A stretch of DNA of 45,030 nt from CAYYMX01 sp964473045. Lineage in GTDB: Bacteria; Pseudomonadota; Alphaproteobacteria; Methylaequorales; Methylaequoraceae. Where the stretch lies: positions 1 through 45,030 of the forward strand of contig CAYYMX010000002.1 of assembly GCA_964473045.1 (NCBI GenBank), given 5' to 3'. Below the pieces are notes generated by a model, which made no database searches, had not been told where the DNA came from, and saw only the letters and a program-made list of their open reading frames with translations. Positions 1 to 6,411 of the stretch are shown here, in pieces. The stretch's first letter is position 1. Every line of letters begins with the position of its first letter. Both the position numbers and the translations under genes were made by a program.

Positions 1-90
1 AAGTCTATAGAAGAATGAGACAATTGTGAAAGGTAGTAATACGTCAATCGGCTTTCATATACGTTTTTAAAACTTAGGATTAAGAAAACT

Positions 91-180
91 GGAGAGGTGG
101 CCGAGTGGCTGAAGGCGCACGCTTGGAAAGCGTGTAAACAGGTAACTGTTTCGAGGGTTCGAATCCCTCTCTCACCGCCA
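91..180 (+). tRNA. tRNA-Ser (anticodon GGA)
   Basis: Cloverleaf of a long-variable-arm tRNA. The anticodon stem carries loop TTGGAAA with anticodon GGA at 125-127, which reads UCC/UCU serine codons. The variable arm pairs AAACAG with CTGTTT. The T stem is GAGGG (153-157) with CCCTC (165-169), and CCA is encoded at 178-180. The acceptor stem 91-97/170-176 pairs except for an A-A mismatch at position 3-70 and a G-T wobble at 7-66. Nothing recognisable lies in 1-90. Confidence 0.97.
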
Positions 181-274
181 TAAAAGTTTTTTTACAGTCA
201 AATTTTAATATTTTACATTAAAAATCAAAAATTAAAGAAAAATGCCATTGAAATTTAATTAACTATTAGTTAGT

Positions 275-298
275 ATGTATATACACTTAAGTATACAT
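275..298. promoter_or_regulatory. Inverted repeat upstream of the MarR gene, candidate autoregulatory operator
   Basis: ATGTATA (275-281) and TATACAT (292-298) form a perfect 7-bp inverted repeat around a 10-bp centre that itself contains ACTTAAGT. A second small palindrome, AACTA-T-TAGTT, sits at 261-271. MarR dimers usually bind such palindromes over their own promoter. The position 2 bp ahead of the start codon fits autoregulation, but this is inferred from symmetry and place only, in very AT-rich DNA. Confidence 0.35.
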
Positions 299-300
299 CA

Positions 301-708
301 ATGACAGCAGAAACCACTTTCAAATACAGACAGCTAATGAGTTGTAAATGTTTCAGAATGAGAAAAGCAGCCAGATTGATAACTCAGTTTTATGATAAAA
401 AACTTAGGCCTTCAGGAATCAAGATTACCCAATTCTCCATTCTTTCCAGCTTAGCTTCTGGTAAAACTATGTCTGTAAGTGAATTATCGGATGAATTATT
501 TATTGATAGAACCACATTAACGAGAAGTCTTGATAGACTCAATAAACTAGAACTCATTGAAAAAGTAAAAAGTCATGATGCAAGGCATAGACTCGTAAGA
601 TTGACCGAAAAGGGTTATGAAACCTTAGATCATGCAATTCCACTTTGGACAGAAGCTGAAGAAGAAATTTTTTCTGAAAGTAAAAAATATAAATTTGCAG
701 TAATTTAG
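301..708 (+). CDS. MarR family transcriptional regulator
   Basis: A 135-residue winged-helix DNA-binding protein of the MarR family. After an N-terminal segment with a Cys-Lys-Cys motif (residues 15-17) and dimerisation helix 1, residues about 40-100 form the winged helix-turn-helix, with SVSELSDELFIDRTTLTRSL as the HTH and a wing containing DARHRLVRLTEKG. It is slightly short at the C-terminal dimer helix but within family range. The ATG at 301 has no clear Shine-Dalgarno sequence and could be near-leaderless; a second Met at 337 is an alternative. It converges with the alcohol dehydrogenase gene with 7 bp between stop codons. The ligand and targets cannot be read from the sequence; autoregulation through the 275-298 palindrome is a guess. 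Confidence 0.9.
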   Translation: MTAETTFKYRQLMSCKCFRMRKAARLITQFYDKKLRPSGIKITQFSILSSLASGKTMSVSELSDELFIDRTTLTRSLDRLNKLELIEKVKSHDARHRLVRLTEKGYETLDHAIPLWTEAEEEIFSESKKYKFAVI

Positions 709-715
709 TTTAACT

Positions 716-1768
716 TTATTTTTTAATAGATTTCATATCTATAACAAACCTATATTTAACATCTGAACCTTGCATCCTTTTAAAAGCTTCATTAATTTCT
801 TGAATATTTATTATTTCTGTATCACAAACAATATTATGCTTTGAACAATAATCCAACATTTCTTGAGTTTCTTTTATTCCTCCAATAAGAGATCCAGCTA
901 CTGATTTTCTCCCAAAAATTAAACTTCTCATATTAACTTTTTCAAATTTTTCAATTGCACCCACAATAACCATTGTGCTATCAATTTTTAGCAAGTCTAA
1001 AAATGGGCTCAGATCATGGGCTCTAGGAATTGTATTTAATAAAAAATTAAAAGTATTTTTGTGATTTTCCATCAATCTTTTATTTGTCGAAATTATTACA
1101 TCACTTGCTCCTAATTTTTTGGCATCATCTACTTTATCTTTAGAAGAAGTAATTACTAAAACATTTGCCCCCATAGACTTGGCAAATTTAACTCCTATGT
1201 GCCCAAGACCTCCAAGACCTATTACACCAATTTTTTGCCCTTTTTTTATACTCCACTTTTTTAGTGGTGAATAAGTTGTTATCCCTGCACAGAGTAGAGG
1301 CGCAACAGATTTTATGTCTAAATTTTCGGGGACTTTAAGTATAAACCTTTTATCAACAACAATTCTTTCTGAATATCCTCCGAATGTTCTTCCTCCAAGA
1401 ATTTTGTCCGGAGCGTTGTAAGTAAATGTTGCACCAGTTTCACAATATGGTTCTAAATCTTTTTTACAGGAAAAGCATGACTGACAAGAATTCACTAGAA
1501 CACCAACACCAACTAAATCATTGATCTTAACATTTTTTACTTTGTTTCCCTTTTTAATGACCTTACCAACTATTTCATGGCCAGGTACTAATGGATAAAC
1601 AGAAATTCCCCAATCATTTCTCAAATAATGTATGTCTGTATGACAAACACCACAAAACAAAATATCTATTAAAACATCATTTTCTCCAACGTCTCTTCTT
1701 GAGATTTTATAAGGACCAAGATTATCATTAGAGGATTTAGCTGCGTATGCTTTTATATTTTTATACAT
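716..1768 (-). CDS. Zinc-dependent alcohol dehydrogenase (cinnamyl alcohol dehydrogenase / YahK-like)
   Basis: A 350-residue medium-chain dehydrogenase/reductase, normally an NADP(H)-linked reductase of aldehydes to alcohols. Visible parts: catalytic-zinc region GVCHTDIH with C42 and H43, PGHE with H64-E65, four structural-zinc cysteines C95, C98, C101 and C109, third zinc ligand C160 in PLLCAGIT, and Rossmann loop GLGGLGH at 184-190. Length is normal and all zinc ligands are present, so an active enzyme is likely; the substrate is unknown. It is the last gene of the unit DUF445-selO-adh, 31 bp after selO. The terminator-shaped hairpin inside the end of selO lies about 85 bp upstream of this start and could reduce its expression. 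Confidence 0.94.
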   Translation of the reverse strand: MYKNIKAYAAKSSNDNLGPYKISRRDVGENDVLIDILFCGVCHTDIHYLRNDWGISVYPLVPGHEIVGKVIKKGNKVKNVKINDLVGVGVLVNSCQSCFSCKKDLEPYCETGATFTYNAPDKILGGRTFGGYSERIVVDKRFILKVPENLDIKSVAPLLCAGITTYSPLKKWSIKKGQKIGVIGLGGLGHIGVKFAKSMGANVLVITSSKDKVDDAKKLGASDVIISTNKRLMENHKNTFNFLLNTIPRAHDLSPFLDLLKIDSTMVIVGAIEKFEKVNMRSLIFGRKSVAGSLIGGIKETQEMLDYCSKHNIVCDTEIINIQEINEAFKRMQGSDVKYRFVIDMKSIKK

Positions 1769-1799
1769 AAAAAAAATTTTAATCTCTATGATTCAAGTT

Positions 1800-3302
1800 T
1801 TAAGTACCACAAAAAGTTTTTTTAACAAGCTCATCTGTGCGTGGTGGAGCTGAAAAAAAGCTTTCTATCTTAAGATCTCTATAGGGAGATCTTAAGATAG
1901 AAAGAAATTTTCTCATAAATGAAAAATCATTTCCATGAACCGCTTCTTTTATAGCTCTTTCAATCAAATGATTTCTAGGTATGTAAATAGGGTTGTTAGC
2001 TTTCATAAAATCAGAAACTTCGTCTAATGATTTTTTCTCATCATAAATTCTTTTCTTCCAAGTCATCAGCCAATTTTTTCCATTCCTTTTATTTTTGAAT
2101 TCTTTTAAAAATTCATCATCAAATTTTTCATCACTAGTTTTCGATGACAATTTTCTAAATGTTGAAGTAAAATCAAGCTCTTCCATTTGAAGCAATTCTA
2201 AAAAAGATTTAAAAATTTCAAAATCTTTTTTATTTTTTGTAAATAACCCAAACTTTTTTCTCATTCCTTCAATCCAAAAATCTTCAAATATTTTTGGAAA
2301 CTGTAATAAAATTTCAGTTATTTTTTTTTTAGCTCTTTCTAGATTTTTGTCAATTAAAGGCAATATACTTTCAGCAAGTTTAGCTAAATTCCACATTACA
2401 ATTTGTCCTTGGTTTTTATAAGAGTATCTTCCAAACGTATCAATAAAACTAAATACAGTTGAAGGATTATAGAAATCCATAAAAGCGCATGGTCCATAAT
2501 CAATAGTTTCTCCAGAAACTAAAGTATTATCTGTATTCATTACTCCGTGAATAAATCCAACATTCATCCAACTTGATACTAATTTTGCTTGCAAAATCAT
2601 TACTGAATAAAAAAAAGATAAATACAAATCCTTATTTTTTTTTATTTTTTTAAAATGTCTATTTATTGAGTAATCAATTAATTTTTTTAATGATTTGTAA
2701 TTTTTACTATATGAAAAGTATTCAAAAGTTCCAACCCTGACATGACTTGATGCAACTCTTGTTAGTATACCACTAGGTAAAAATGTTTCTCTCTTAACAA
2801 ACTCGCCAGTAGAAACCATTGCAAGTGATCTTGTGGTTGGAATATTTAAATGAAAAATAGCTTCACTCATTAAAAACTCTCTGATAACTGGTCCTAATGG
2901 TGCTCTTCCATCGCCTTGTCTAGAAAACCTTGTTAGGCCTGAACCTTTTAATTGAATGTCATATTTTTTTTTATCTTTACCTATAACCTCACCAATTAAA
3001 ATAGCACGGCCATCTCCAAGTTGGGGTACAAAGTCACCAAATTGATGACCTGCATAAGCCAGTGCTATAGGATCTGATCCATCAGGAATCAAATTACCTG
3101 AAAAAACTAGTTTTCCTAAATCACCTTTAAGTTTTCCCGTATCAAGATTCAAAAAGTCAGATAAATCTTCATTAAATTCTAATAAATTTGGCTCTTTAAC
3201 TGGGACTGGATTAATCCTTTGAAAAAAATCATTTGAAAGTTTTACGTATGAATTTTTAAAATTAAATACATTTTTTGAGTTATTTTTTTTATAATTTGTC
3301 AA
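1800..3302 (-). CDS. selO: Protein adenylyltransferase SelO (YdiU family)
   Basis: A 500-residue SelO/YdiU pseudokinase-fold protein. Members of this family transfer AMP from ATP to Ser, Thr or Tyr of target proteins and act in redox stress. Conserved blocks include AYAGHQFGDFVPQLGDGRA near residue 83, SRQGDGRAPLGPVIREFLMS, HGVMNTDNT (catalytic Asn/Asp region) and DYGPCAFMD. The C-terminal Cys in the closing FCGT matches the redox-active Cys/Sec end of the family. The start is TTG at 3302, two bases after the DUF445 stop codon; AGGAAG ends five bases before it, which supports this start and translational coupling. Codons 467-481 are made from a perfect inverted repeat (see the terminator entry). 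Residue spacing there matches other SelO proteins, so the palindrome is not an insertion. Confidence 0.96.
   Translation of the reverse strand: MTNYKKNNSKNVFNFKNSYVKLSNDFFQRINPVPVKEPNLLEFNEDLSDFLNLDTGKLKGDLGKLVFSGNLIPDGSDPIALAYAGHQFGDFVPQLGDGRAILIGEVIGKDKKKYDIQLKGSGLTRFSRQGDGRAPLGPVIREFLMSEAIFHLNIPTTRSLAMVSTGEFVKRETFLPSGILTRVASSHVRVGTFEYFSYSKNYKSLKKLIDYSINRHFKKIKKNKDLYLSFFYSVMILQAKLVSSWMNVGFIHGVMNTDNTLVSGETIDYGPCAFMDFYNPSTVFSFIDTFGRYSYKNQGQIVMWNLAKLAESILPLIDKNLERAKKKITEILLQFPKIFEDFWIEGMRKKFGLFTKNKKDFEIFKSFLELLQMEELDFTSTFRKLSSKTSDEKFDDEFLKEFKNKRNGKNWLMTWKKRIYDEKKSLDEVSDFMKANNPIYIPRNHLIERAIKEAVHGNDFSFMRKFLSILRSPYRDLKIESFFSAPPRTDELVKKTFCGT
1853..1904 (-). terminator. Terminator-shaped perfect palindrome inside the selO coding sequence
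   Basis: Positions 1861-1879 and 1886-1904 are exact reverse complements: a 19-bp stem with a 6-base loop. On the selO strand the stem is followed by C and then seven T (complement of 1853-1859), the shape of an intrinsic terminator. It lies about 50 bases before the selO stop codon and is fully in frame, encoding residues 467-481. Whether it terminates, attenuates the downstream dehydrogenase gene or only stabilises the mRNA is not known. Confidence 0.6.
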
Positions 3303-3303
3303 T

Positions 3304-3978
3304 TTATCTTCCTACAATGCTCAAAGTTAAGCCAATAATGAATCCAAACACACCCCCCCAAACTACTAACCAACCTAAATGTTTGTGAATCATATCTTTT
3401 ATGATCGTTTGCACATGCTCAGGAGTTAATTCATTTAATCTACTATCAACAATCGACTCTATACTTTCACTTATATCTGATGATAATTTACTTGCTGAAT
3501 CTGAAATATTTGCAGAAAGTTCCTCAAAAACCTCATTTATCTTTTTTTGAACTGGCTCTTTCAAGGGGTTCAAAGCCTTTCTTCCACCAAACATTTGCAA
3601 CATAGAACCTAGCGATGATTCTTCAATTGCATCAGATAATTTATCAAAGATTTGTTCGTGATTAATTTTTTCTAGGGAAAGTTTTTTTTTATAATCTTTT
3701 TTTTTAACAAAATCTGCAACAGACGAATCCGTAAAGAGTTCTTCCATAACTAACTTTTTAATTCCTTTTTTAAAATCCTCAAACCTTTCTAATATAACTC
3801 CAGAACCATAAAAAAATGGTACCTTCTCAAAAAGCATGTGAATAGCAATCCAATTAGTTAAAGCACCTGAAAGAGCAAAAAAGCCTGACATAATTATTTC
3901 GTTTGAATATATAGGTGAATTGAAGCCATATATTATGAAACTTAATGCAATTAAATTTGTAACAAAGCTTTTATTCAT
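3304..3978 (-). CDS. DUF445 family membrane protein
   Basis: A 224-residue DUF445 protein of unknown biochemical function. The N-terminus has two hydrophobic segments (about 5-20 and 28-48), the second ending in the family signature GALTNWIAIHMLF. A long polar, partly helical middle region follows, then a C-terminal membrane helix preceded by LTPEHVQTIIKDMI and HLGWLVVWGGVFGFIIGL, also typical of the family. Many relatives are longer, so this is a short version with both conserved ends. It is the first gene of the unit with selO (1-bp gap) and the alcohol dehydrogenase. The linked membrane protein plus SelO is suggestive, but I know of no defined shared pathway. Confidence 0.88.
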   Translation of the reverse strand: MNKSFVTNLIALSFIIYGFNSPIYSNEIIMSGFFALSGALTNWIAIHMLFEKVPFFYGSGVILERFEDFKKGIKKLVMEELFTDSSVADFVKKKDYKKKLSLEKINHEQIFDKLSDAIEESSLGSMLQMFGGRKALNPLKEPVQKKINEVFEELSANISDSASKLSSDISESIESIVDSRLNELTPEHVQTIIKDMIHKHLGWLVVWGGVFGFIIGLTLSIVGR

Positions 3979-4131
3979 TTCAAAAAATTTTTAATTTTAT
4001 TTTTCTTAATTAAATTTCATAGTATAATATAATAAATTGAGTTTACTACTTACTCTTTTACTACTGGTCTTTATTTAAGTGTTTTTACGCAAAAAACTAC
4101 AAGTTTCCGGTTTATAAGATAAGAATTGAAC

Positions 4132-4160
4132 TTGTGATTAAATTTTGATAACACTATAAT
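4132..4160 (+). promoter_or_regulatory. Promoter of the first cold-shock gene
   Basis: TTGTGA (4132-4137) and a consensus TATAAT (4155-4160) are 17 bp apart. The ATG follows 17 bases after the -10 box with AAAGG as ribosome binding site, so the leader would be only about 10-12 bases, much shorter than the long structured leaders of enterobacterial csp genes. ACAAGTT (4099-4105) and AACTTGT (4129-4135) form an inverted repeat overlapping the -35 box. The rest of 3979-4131 shows no other clear site. Confidence 0.65.
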
Positions 4161-4177
4161 AAATATGAAAGGTAAAA

Positions 4178-4381
4178 ATGAGTAACGGCACTGTAAAATG
4201 GTTTAATGCTAAAAAAGGATATGGTTTCATTGAACCAGAGGATGGCGGTAAAGATATTTTTGTACACGTTAGTGCTCTCGAACAAGCAGGTATAAAAAAC
4301 TTAGACGATGGTCAGAAAGTAAGTTACACCGTTGAAAATAAAGATGGAAAAACTTTTGCTGCTGATCTTAAAACCCTTTAG
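4178..4381 (+). CDS. Cold-shock domain protein, copy 1
   Basis: A 67-residue single-domain CspA-type protein that binds single-stranded RNA/DNA and prevents mRNA secondary structure. RNP1 is KGYGFIEP (13-20) and RNP2 is DIFVHVSAL (26-34). The ribosome binding site is AAAGG at 4169-4172 region. The gene has its own consensus-like promoter. It is 61/67 identical to the next gene, differing at residues 12, 31, 37, 51, 60 and 62. The hairpin after its stop codon is degenerate compared with that of copy 2, so read-through into copy 2 is plausible. Confidence 0.97.
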   Translation: MSNGTVKWFNAKKGYGFIEPEDGGKDIFVHVSALEQAGIKNLDDGQKVSYTVENKDGKTFAADLKTL

Positions 4382-4426
4382 TTTGACTTTTTTAAAACTT
4401 TTCTTATTATCATATTGATACAATAA
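4379..4426 (-). pseudogene. Fossil fragment of the carbonic anhydrase C-terminus
   Basis: Read on the minus strand this segment encodes LLYQYDNKKSFKKVKL, which matches the last 16 residues of the carbonic anhydrase at 4652-5278 (15/16 identical). It has no start or catalytic part and lies between the two csp genes. The stop codon of the real gene, formed by the CTATAG palindrome, is changed to CTTTAG here. It is best explained as debris of the tandem duplication. Confidence 0.8.
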
Positions 4427-4453
4427 TCTAAAATAAACTATGAAAGGCAAAAT

Positions 4454-4657
4454 ATGAGTAATGGCACAGTAAAATGGTTTAATGCACAAAAAGGATATGG
4501 TTTCATTGAACCAGAAGATGGCGGCAAAGATATCTTTGTTCACATTAGTGCTCTCGAACAATCTGGTATAAAAAACTTAGACGATGGTCAGAAAGTAAGT
4601 TATTCCGTTGAAAATAAAGATGGGAAAACTTCTGCTACTGATCTTAAAACCCTATAG
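4454..4657 (+). CDS. Cold-shock domain protein, copy 2
   Basis: A 67-residue CspA-type nucleic-acid chaperone nearly identical to copy 1, with RNP1 KGYGFIEP and RNP2 DIFVHISAL. The ribosome binding site is AAAGG about 9 bases upstream. The consensus -10 box of copy 1 is not retained here (TAAAAT at 4429-4434 without a matching -35), so it may rely on transcription from copy 1. Its last six bases overlap the end of the convergent carbonic anhydrase gene, and it ends in a clear intrinsic terminator. Confidence 0.97.
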   Translation: MSNGTVKWFNAQKGYGFIEPEDGGKDIFVHISALEQSGIKNLDDGQKVSYSVENKDGKTSATDLKTL

Positions 4658-5278
4658 TTTTACTTTAGTAAAACTTTTTTTATTATCATATTGATACAGT
4701 AACCCAGTCTCGATTGAAAAATACAGTCCATTGAGAGATAGCGTCTTTTCTTTTACTTTTTTTTTAATCCAAGGGTAACTCATCAAATTATTTAAGGAGT
4801 TTCTGATATTTTCTTTCTCAGCAACCCTTAAAAGCTTTTTTGATGACAGGCAAGTGTGTGTTATATTACATCTTATATCTTTAGCTTTTTCTAGCCATTG
4901 ATTTAAGTAGACTAAATTCTTATTATTAGGTTTCTTATAAATTAAGTTTTTAATCCCTGCGCAATTAGAATGACCTAGTACTACAATATTGTTAACTTTC
5001 ATAATTTTAACGGCAAATTCTATAGCTGACAGAGTTGAATCGATATCTTTCCCGCTTTTTAGACTAGGAACAATGTTAGCAACATTTCTGACGACCATAA
5101 TTTCGCCTAATTTCGCATTTGTTATTATTGCTGGGTCTACTCTTGAATCAACACAACTAATTAAAAGTATTTTTGGTGACTGTTCTTTTGAGAGTTTTTT
5201 GAATTTATCTGGACTTTTTAAGAAAATTTTTTTAAAAAAATTGTTATAACCATTAATAAGATATTTTATATCACTCAT
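4652..5278 (-). CDS. Beta-class carbonic anhydrase
   Basis: A 208-residue zinc enzyme that interconverts CO2 and bicarbonate. Zinc ligands and active-site dyad are visible: C42-V-D44-S-R46, then H103 and C106 in LGHSNCAG. RNVANIVPS and STLSAIEFAV are typical family blocks. The C-terminal stretch LNGLYFSIETGLLYQYD matches the usual final strand. There is no signal peptide, so it is cytoplasmic. The start ATG at 5278 is 20 bp from the divergent CIA30-like gene. The 3' end overlaps the convergent csp copy 2 by 6 bp, and its last codons form that gene's terminator. Confidence 0.95.
   Translation of the reverse strand: MSDIKYLINGYNNFFKKIFLKSPDKFKKLSKEQSPKILLISCVDSRVDPAIITNAKLGEIMVVRNVANIVPSLKSGKDIDSTLSAIEFAVKIMKVNNIVVLGHSNCAGIKNLIYKKPNNKNLVYLNQWLEKAKDIRCNITHTCLSSKKLLRVAEKENIRNSLNNLMSYPWIKKKVKEKTLSLNGLYFSIETGLLYQYDNKKSFTKVKL
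4656..4682 (+). terminator. Intrinsic terminator of csp copy 2
   Basis: AGTTTTACT (4656-4664) pairs perfectly with AGTAAAACT (4667-4675) across a 2-base gap, followed by a run of T. It starts inside the csp stop codon. On the opposite strand the same bases are the final sense codons of the carbonic anhydrase gene (SFTKVKL), so this DNA serves both purposes. Confidence 0.8.
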
Positions 5279-5298
5279 AATTAATCTTTTATAATAAT

Positions 5299-5847
5299 AT
5301 GCAATTTTATCTACTTATTATATTTTTTTTAGTATTTGACAAGTTAGATGCAATGGATTTGTTAGATCACCAAAATAGAACTATCAATGTTTTTTCAGAA
5401 AAATGGGAATTTTTTTCAGATAAAGTTATGGGAGGTGTTTCTGAAGGTAGCTTAGCTGTAATTAATGAAAACAACCTAAACTTTTTGAGACTTAAAGGTC
5501 AAGTAAGCACTAAAAACAATGGAGGATTCATTCAATTTAGATCTAAAGTTGATATTGAGAGTAATAATTTAAAGAATATTAAATTTAAAATCAGAGGTCA
5601 ACCAAGTGAATATTTTGTTCATATAAGAACTGATTTTCTTTTTTTGCCCTGGCAATATTATGCCGGTGTTTTTAATGCCAATGACCAGTGGACTGAAGTG
5701 ATAATTCCTTTCCAAGATTTTAAAAAATCAAACTTTTATCAGCCTTCTAATTTTAGCTCTTCAGAAATAATTAGTATTGGTTTCGTTGCCTATGGAAAAA
5801 ATTTCAATGCACAGTTAGATTTGCTTGAACTCGAACTAACTGAATAA
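5299..5847 (+). CDS. CIA30-like protein with N-terminal signal-like segment
   Basis: A 182-residue protein with a galactose-binding-like CIA30 fold (NADH:ubiquinone oxidoreductase intermediate-associated protein 30 family). Family marks are WEFFSDKVMGGVSEG (about 36-50), GGFIQFRS (76-83), the central FKIRGQPSEYFVHIRT and the closing region SIGFVAYG. Bacterial members are poorly characterised; the mitochondrial relative helps assemble complex I. Residues 1-18 are hydrophobic and end in LDA, resembling a signal peptide, which supports the ATG at 5299 over the Met at 5353. TATAAT at 5290-5295 is so close to the ATG that the real promoter is probably elsewhere, inside the divergent carbonic anhydrase gene. 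Confidence 0.85.
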   Translation: MQFYLLIIFFLVFDKLDAMDLLDHQNRTINVFSEKWEFFSDKVMGGVSEGSLAVINENNLNFLRLKGQVSTKNNGGFIQFRSKVDIESNNLKNIKFKIRGQPSEYFVHIRTDFLFLPWQYYAGVFNANDQWTEVIIPFQDFKKSNFYQPSNFSSSEIISIGFVAYGKNFNAQLDLLELELTE

Positions 5848-5859
5848 GAGTTTATATTT

Positions 5860-6312
5860 CTATTCTACGCATTTAATCGATTCTTTTGCTAGTTCCTTTG
5901 CATGTGCTGCTTCTCTACCAGTTAAATGAAAAAGTCCTGTAATTTTAGACATTAAAGCAGCTTCAAAATCATCAATTACACCATCAACAAGAATTATTTC
6001 CCACATTTGTTGAAAAATCCCAAGAATTTCTTCTCTTTCAAATTGATCTCTTATCGCTTTCGTCAAACTGTAAACTTCAACACTATTTTTAGAGTTTTCA
6101 ATTGACTGATTCAAAACAACTTTTACCTTATCATCATCGAGGAATAACTTTTCTCTTAAAATATTCTTAATCTTTTTCATTTCAATCCCGGAAATTTTAC
6201 CGTCGCTCCTTGCAGATTCAACAAGTATTGATGCAATCAAAATATTCTTTTCTTTTCCAGTTAAATCATTAAGTTCATCTTTTGATTTAAATTTAAAAAT
6301 ATTTAAAATCAT
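5860..6312 (-). CDS. TerB family protein
   Basis: A 150-residue all-helical TerB-like protein, named after tellurite-resistance TerB and related to the N-terminal domain of DjlA. The repeated acidic loops typical of the family are present: ARSDGKISGIEMKKI (34-48) and LVDGVIDDFEAALMSKI (108-124), which in relatives bind metal. No signal peptide or membrane segment is seen. No other ter genes are nearby, so a specific role in tellurite resistance should not be inferred. It converges on the CIA30-like gene with 12 bp between stops. Confidence 0.85.
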   Translation of the reverse strand: MILNIFKFKSKDELNDLTGKEKNILIASILVESARSDGKISGIEMKKIKNILREKLFLDDDKVKVVLNQSIENSKNSVEVYSLTKAIRDQFEREEILGIFQQMWEIILVDGVIDDFEAALMSKITGLFHLTGREAAHAKELAKESIKCVE

Positions 6313-6358
6313 TTTGTGATTTTGGAAAAATTTGATTATAATGTCAAATGATTAAGAA

Positions 6359-6388
6359 CTGATAATAAAAAATTTTATTATTTATAAT
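6359..6388 (+). promoter_or_regulatory. Promoter of the TonB receptor gene with a palindrome in the spacer
   Basis: CTGATA (6359-6364) and TATAAT (6383-6388) are 18 bp apart. A perfect palindrome, ATAATAAAA (6362-6370), AA, TTTTATTAT (6373-6381), fills the spacer and overlaps the -35 box. It resembles a Fur-type box beginning GATAAT, placed where a repressor would block RNA polymerase. Iron or other metal control is common for receptor genes, but the regulator is inferred. The expected transcript start supports translation from ATG 6412. Confidence 0.5.
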
Positions 6389-6411
6389 ATCTATAATTCA
6401 TATTGAAAATA

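Larger units (their letters stand above)
4156..4702 (+). repeat. 276-bp tandem duplication covering the csp gene and the carbonic anhydrase 3' end
   Basis: The two csp start codons (4178, 4454) and stop codons (4379, 4655) are both exactly 276 bp apart. Similarity continues about 48 bp past each csp stop into a segment that is the C-terminal end of the carbonic anhydrase gene in the right-hand copy. Each copy ends near the shared string TATTGATACA. The left copy therefore carries a detached carbonic anhydrase tail, showing that one convergent csp/carbonic anhydrase junction was duplicated. Confidence 0.85.

Noticed and set aside
4165..4185. Tiny upstream ORFs (ATG AAA GG...) before both cold-shock genes
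   Set aside because: The ATG is part of the AAAGG ribosome-site context, and the predicted transcript start for copy 1 lies about at or after it, so it is probably not translated.
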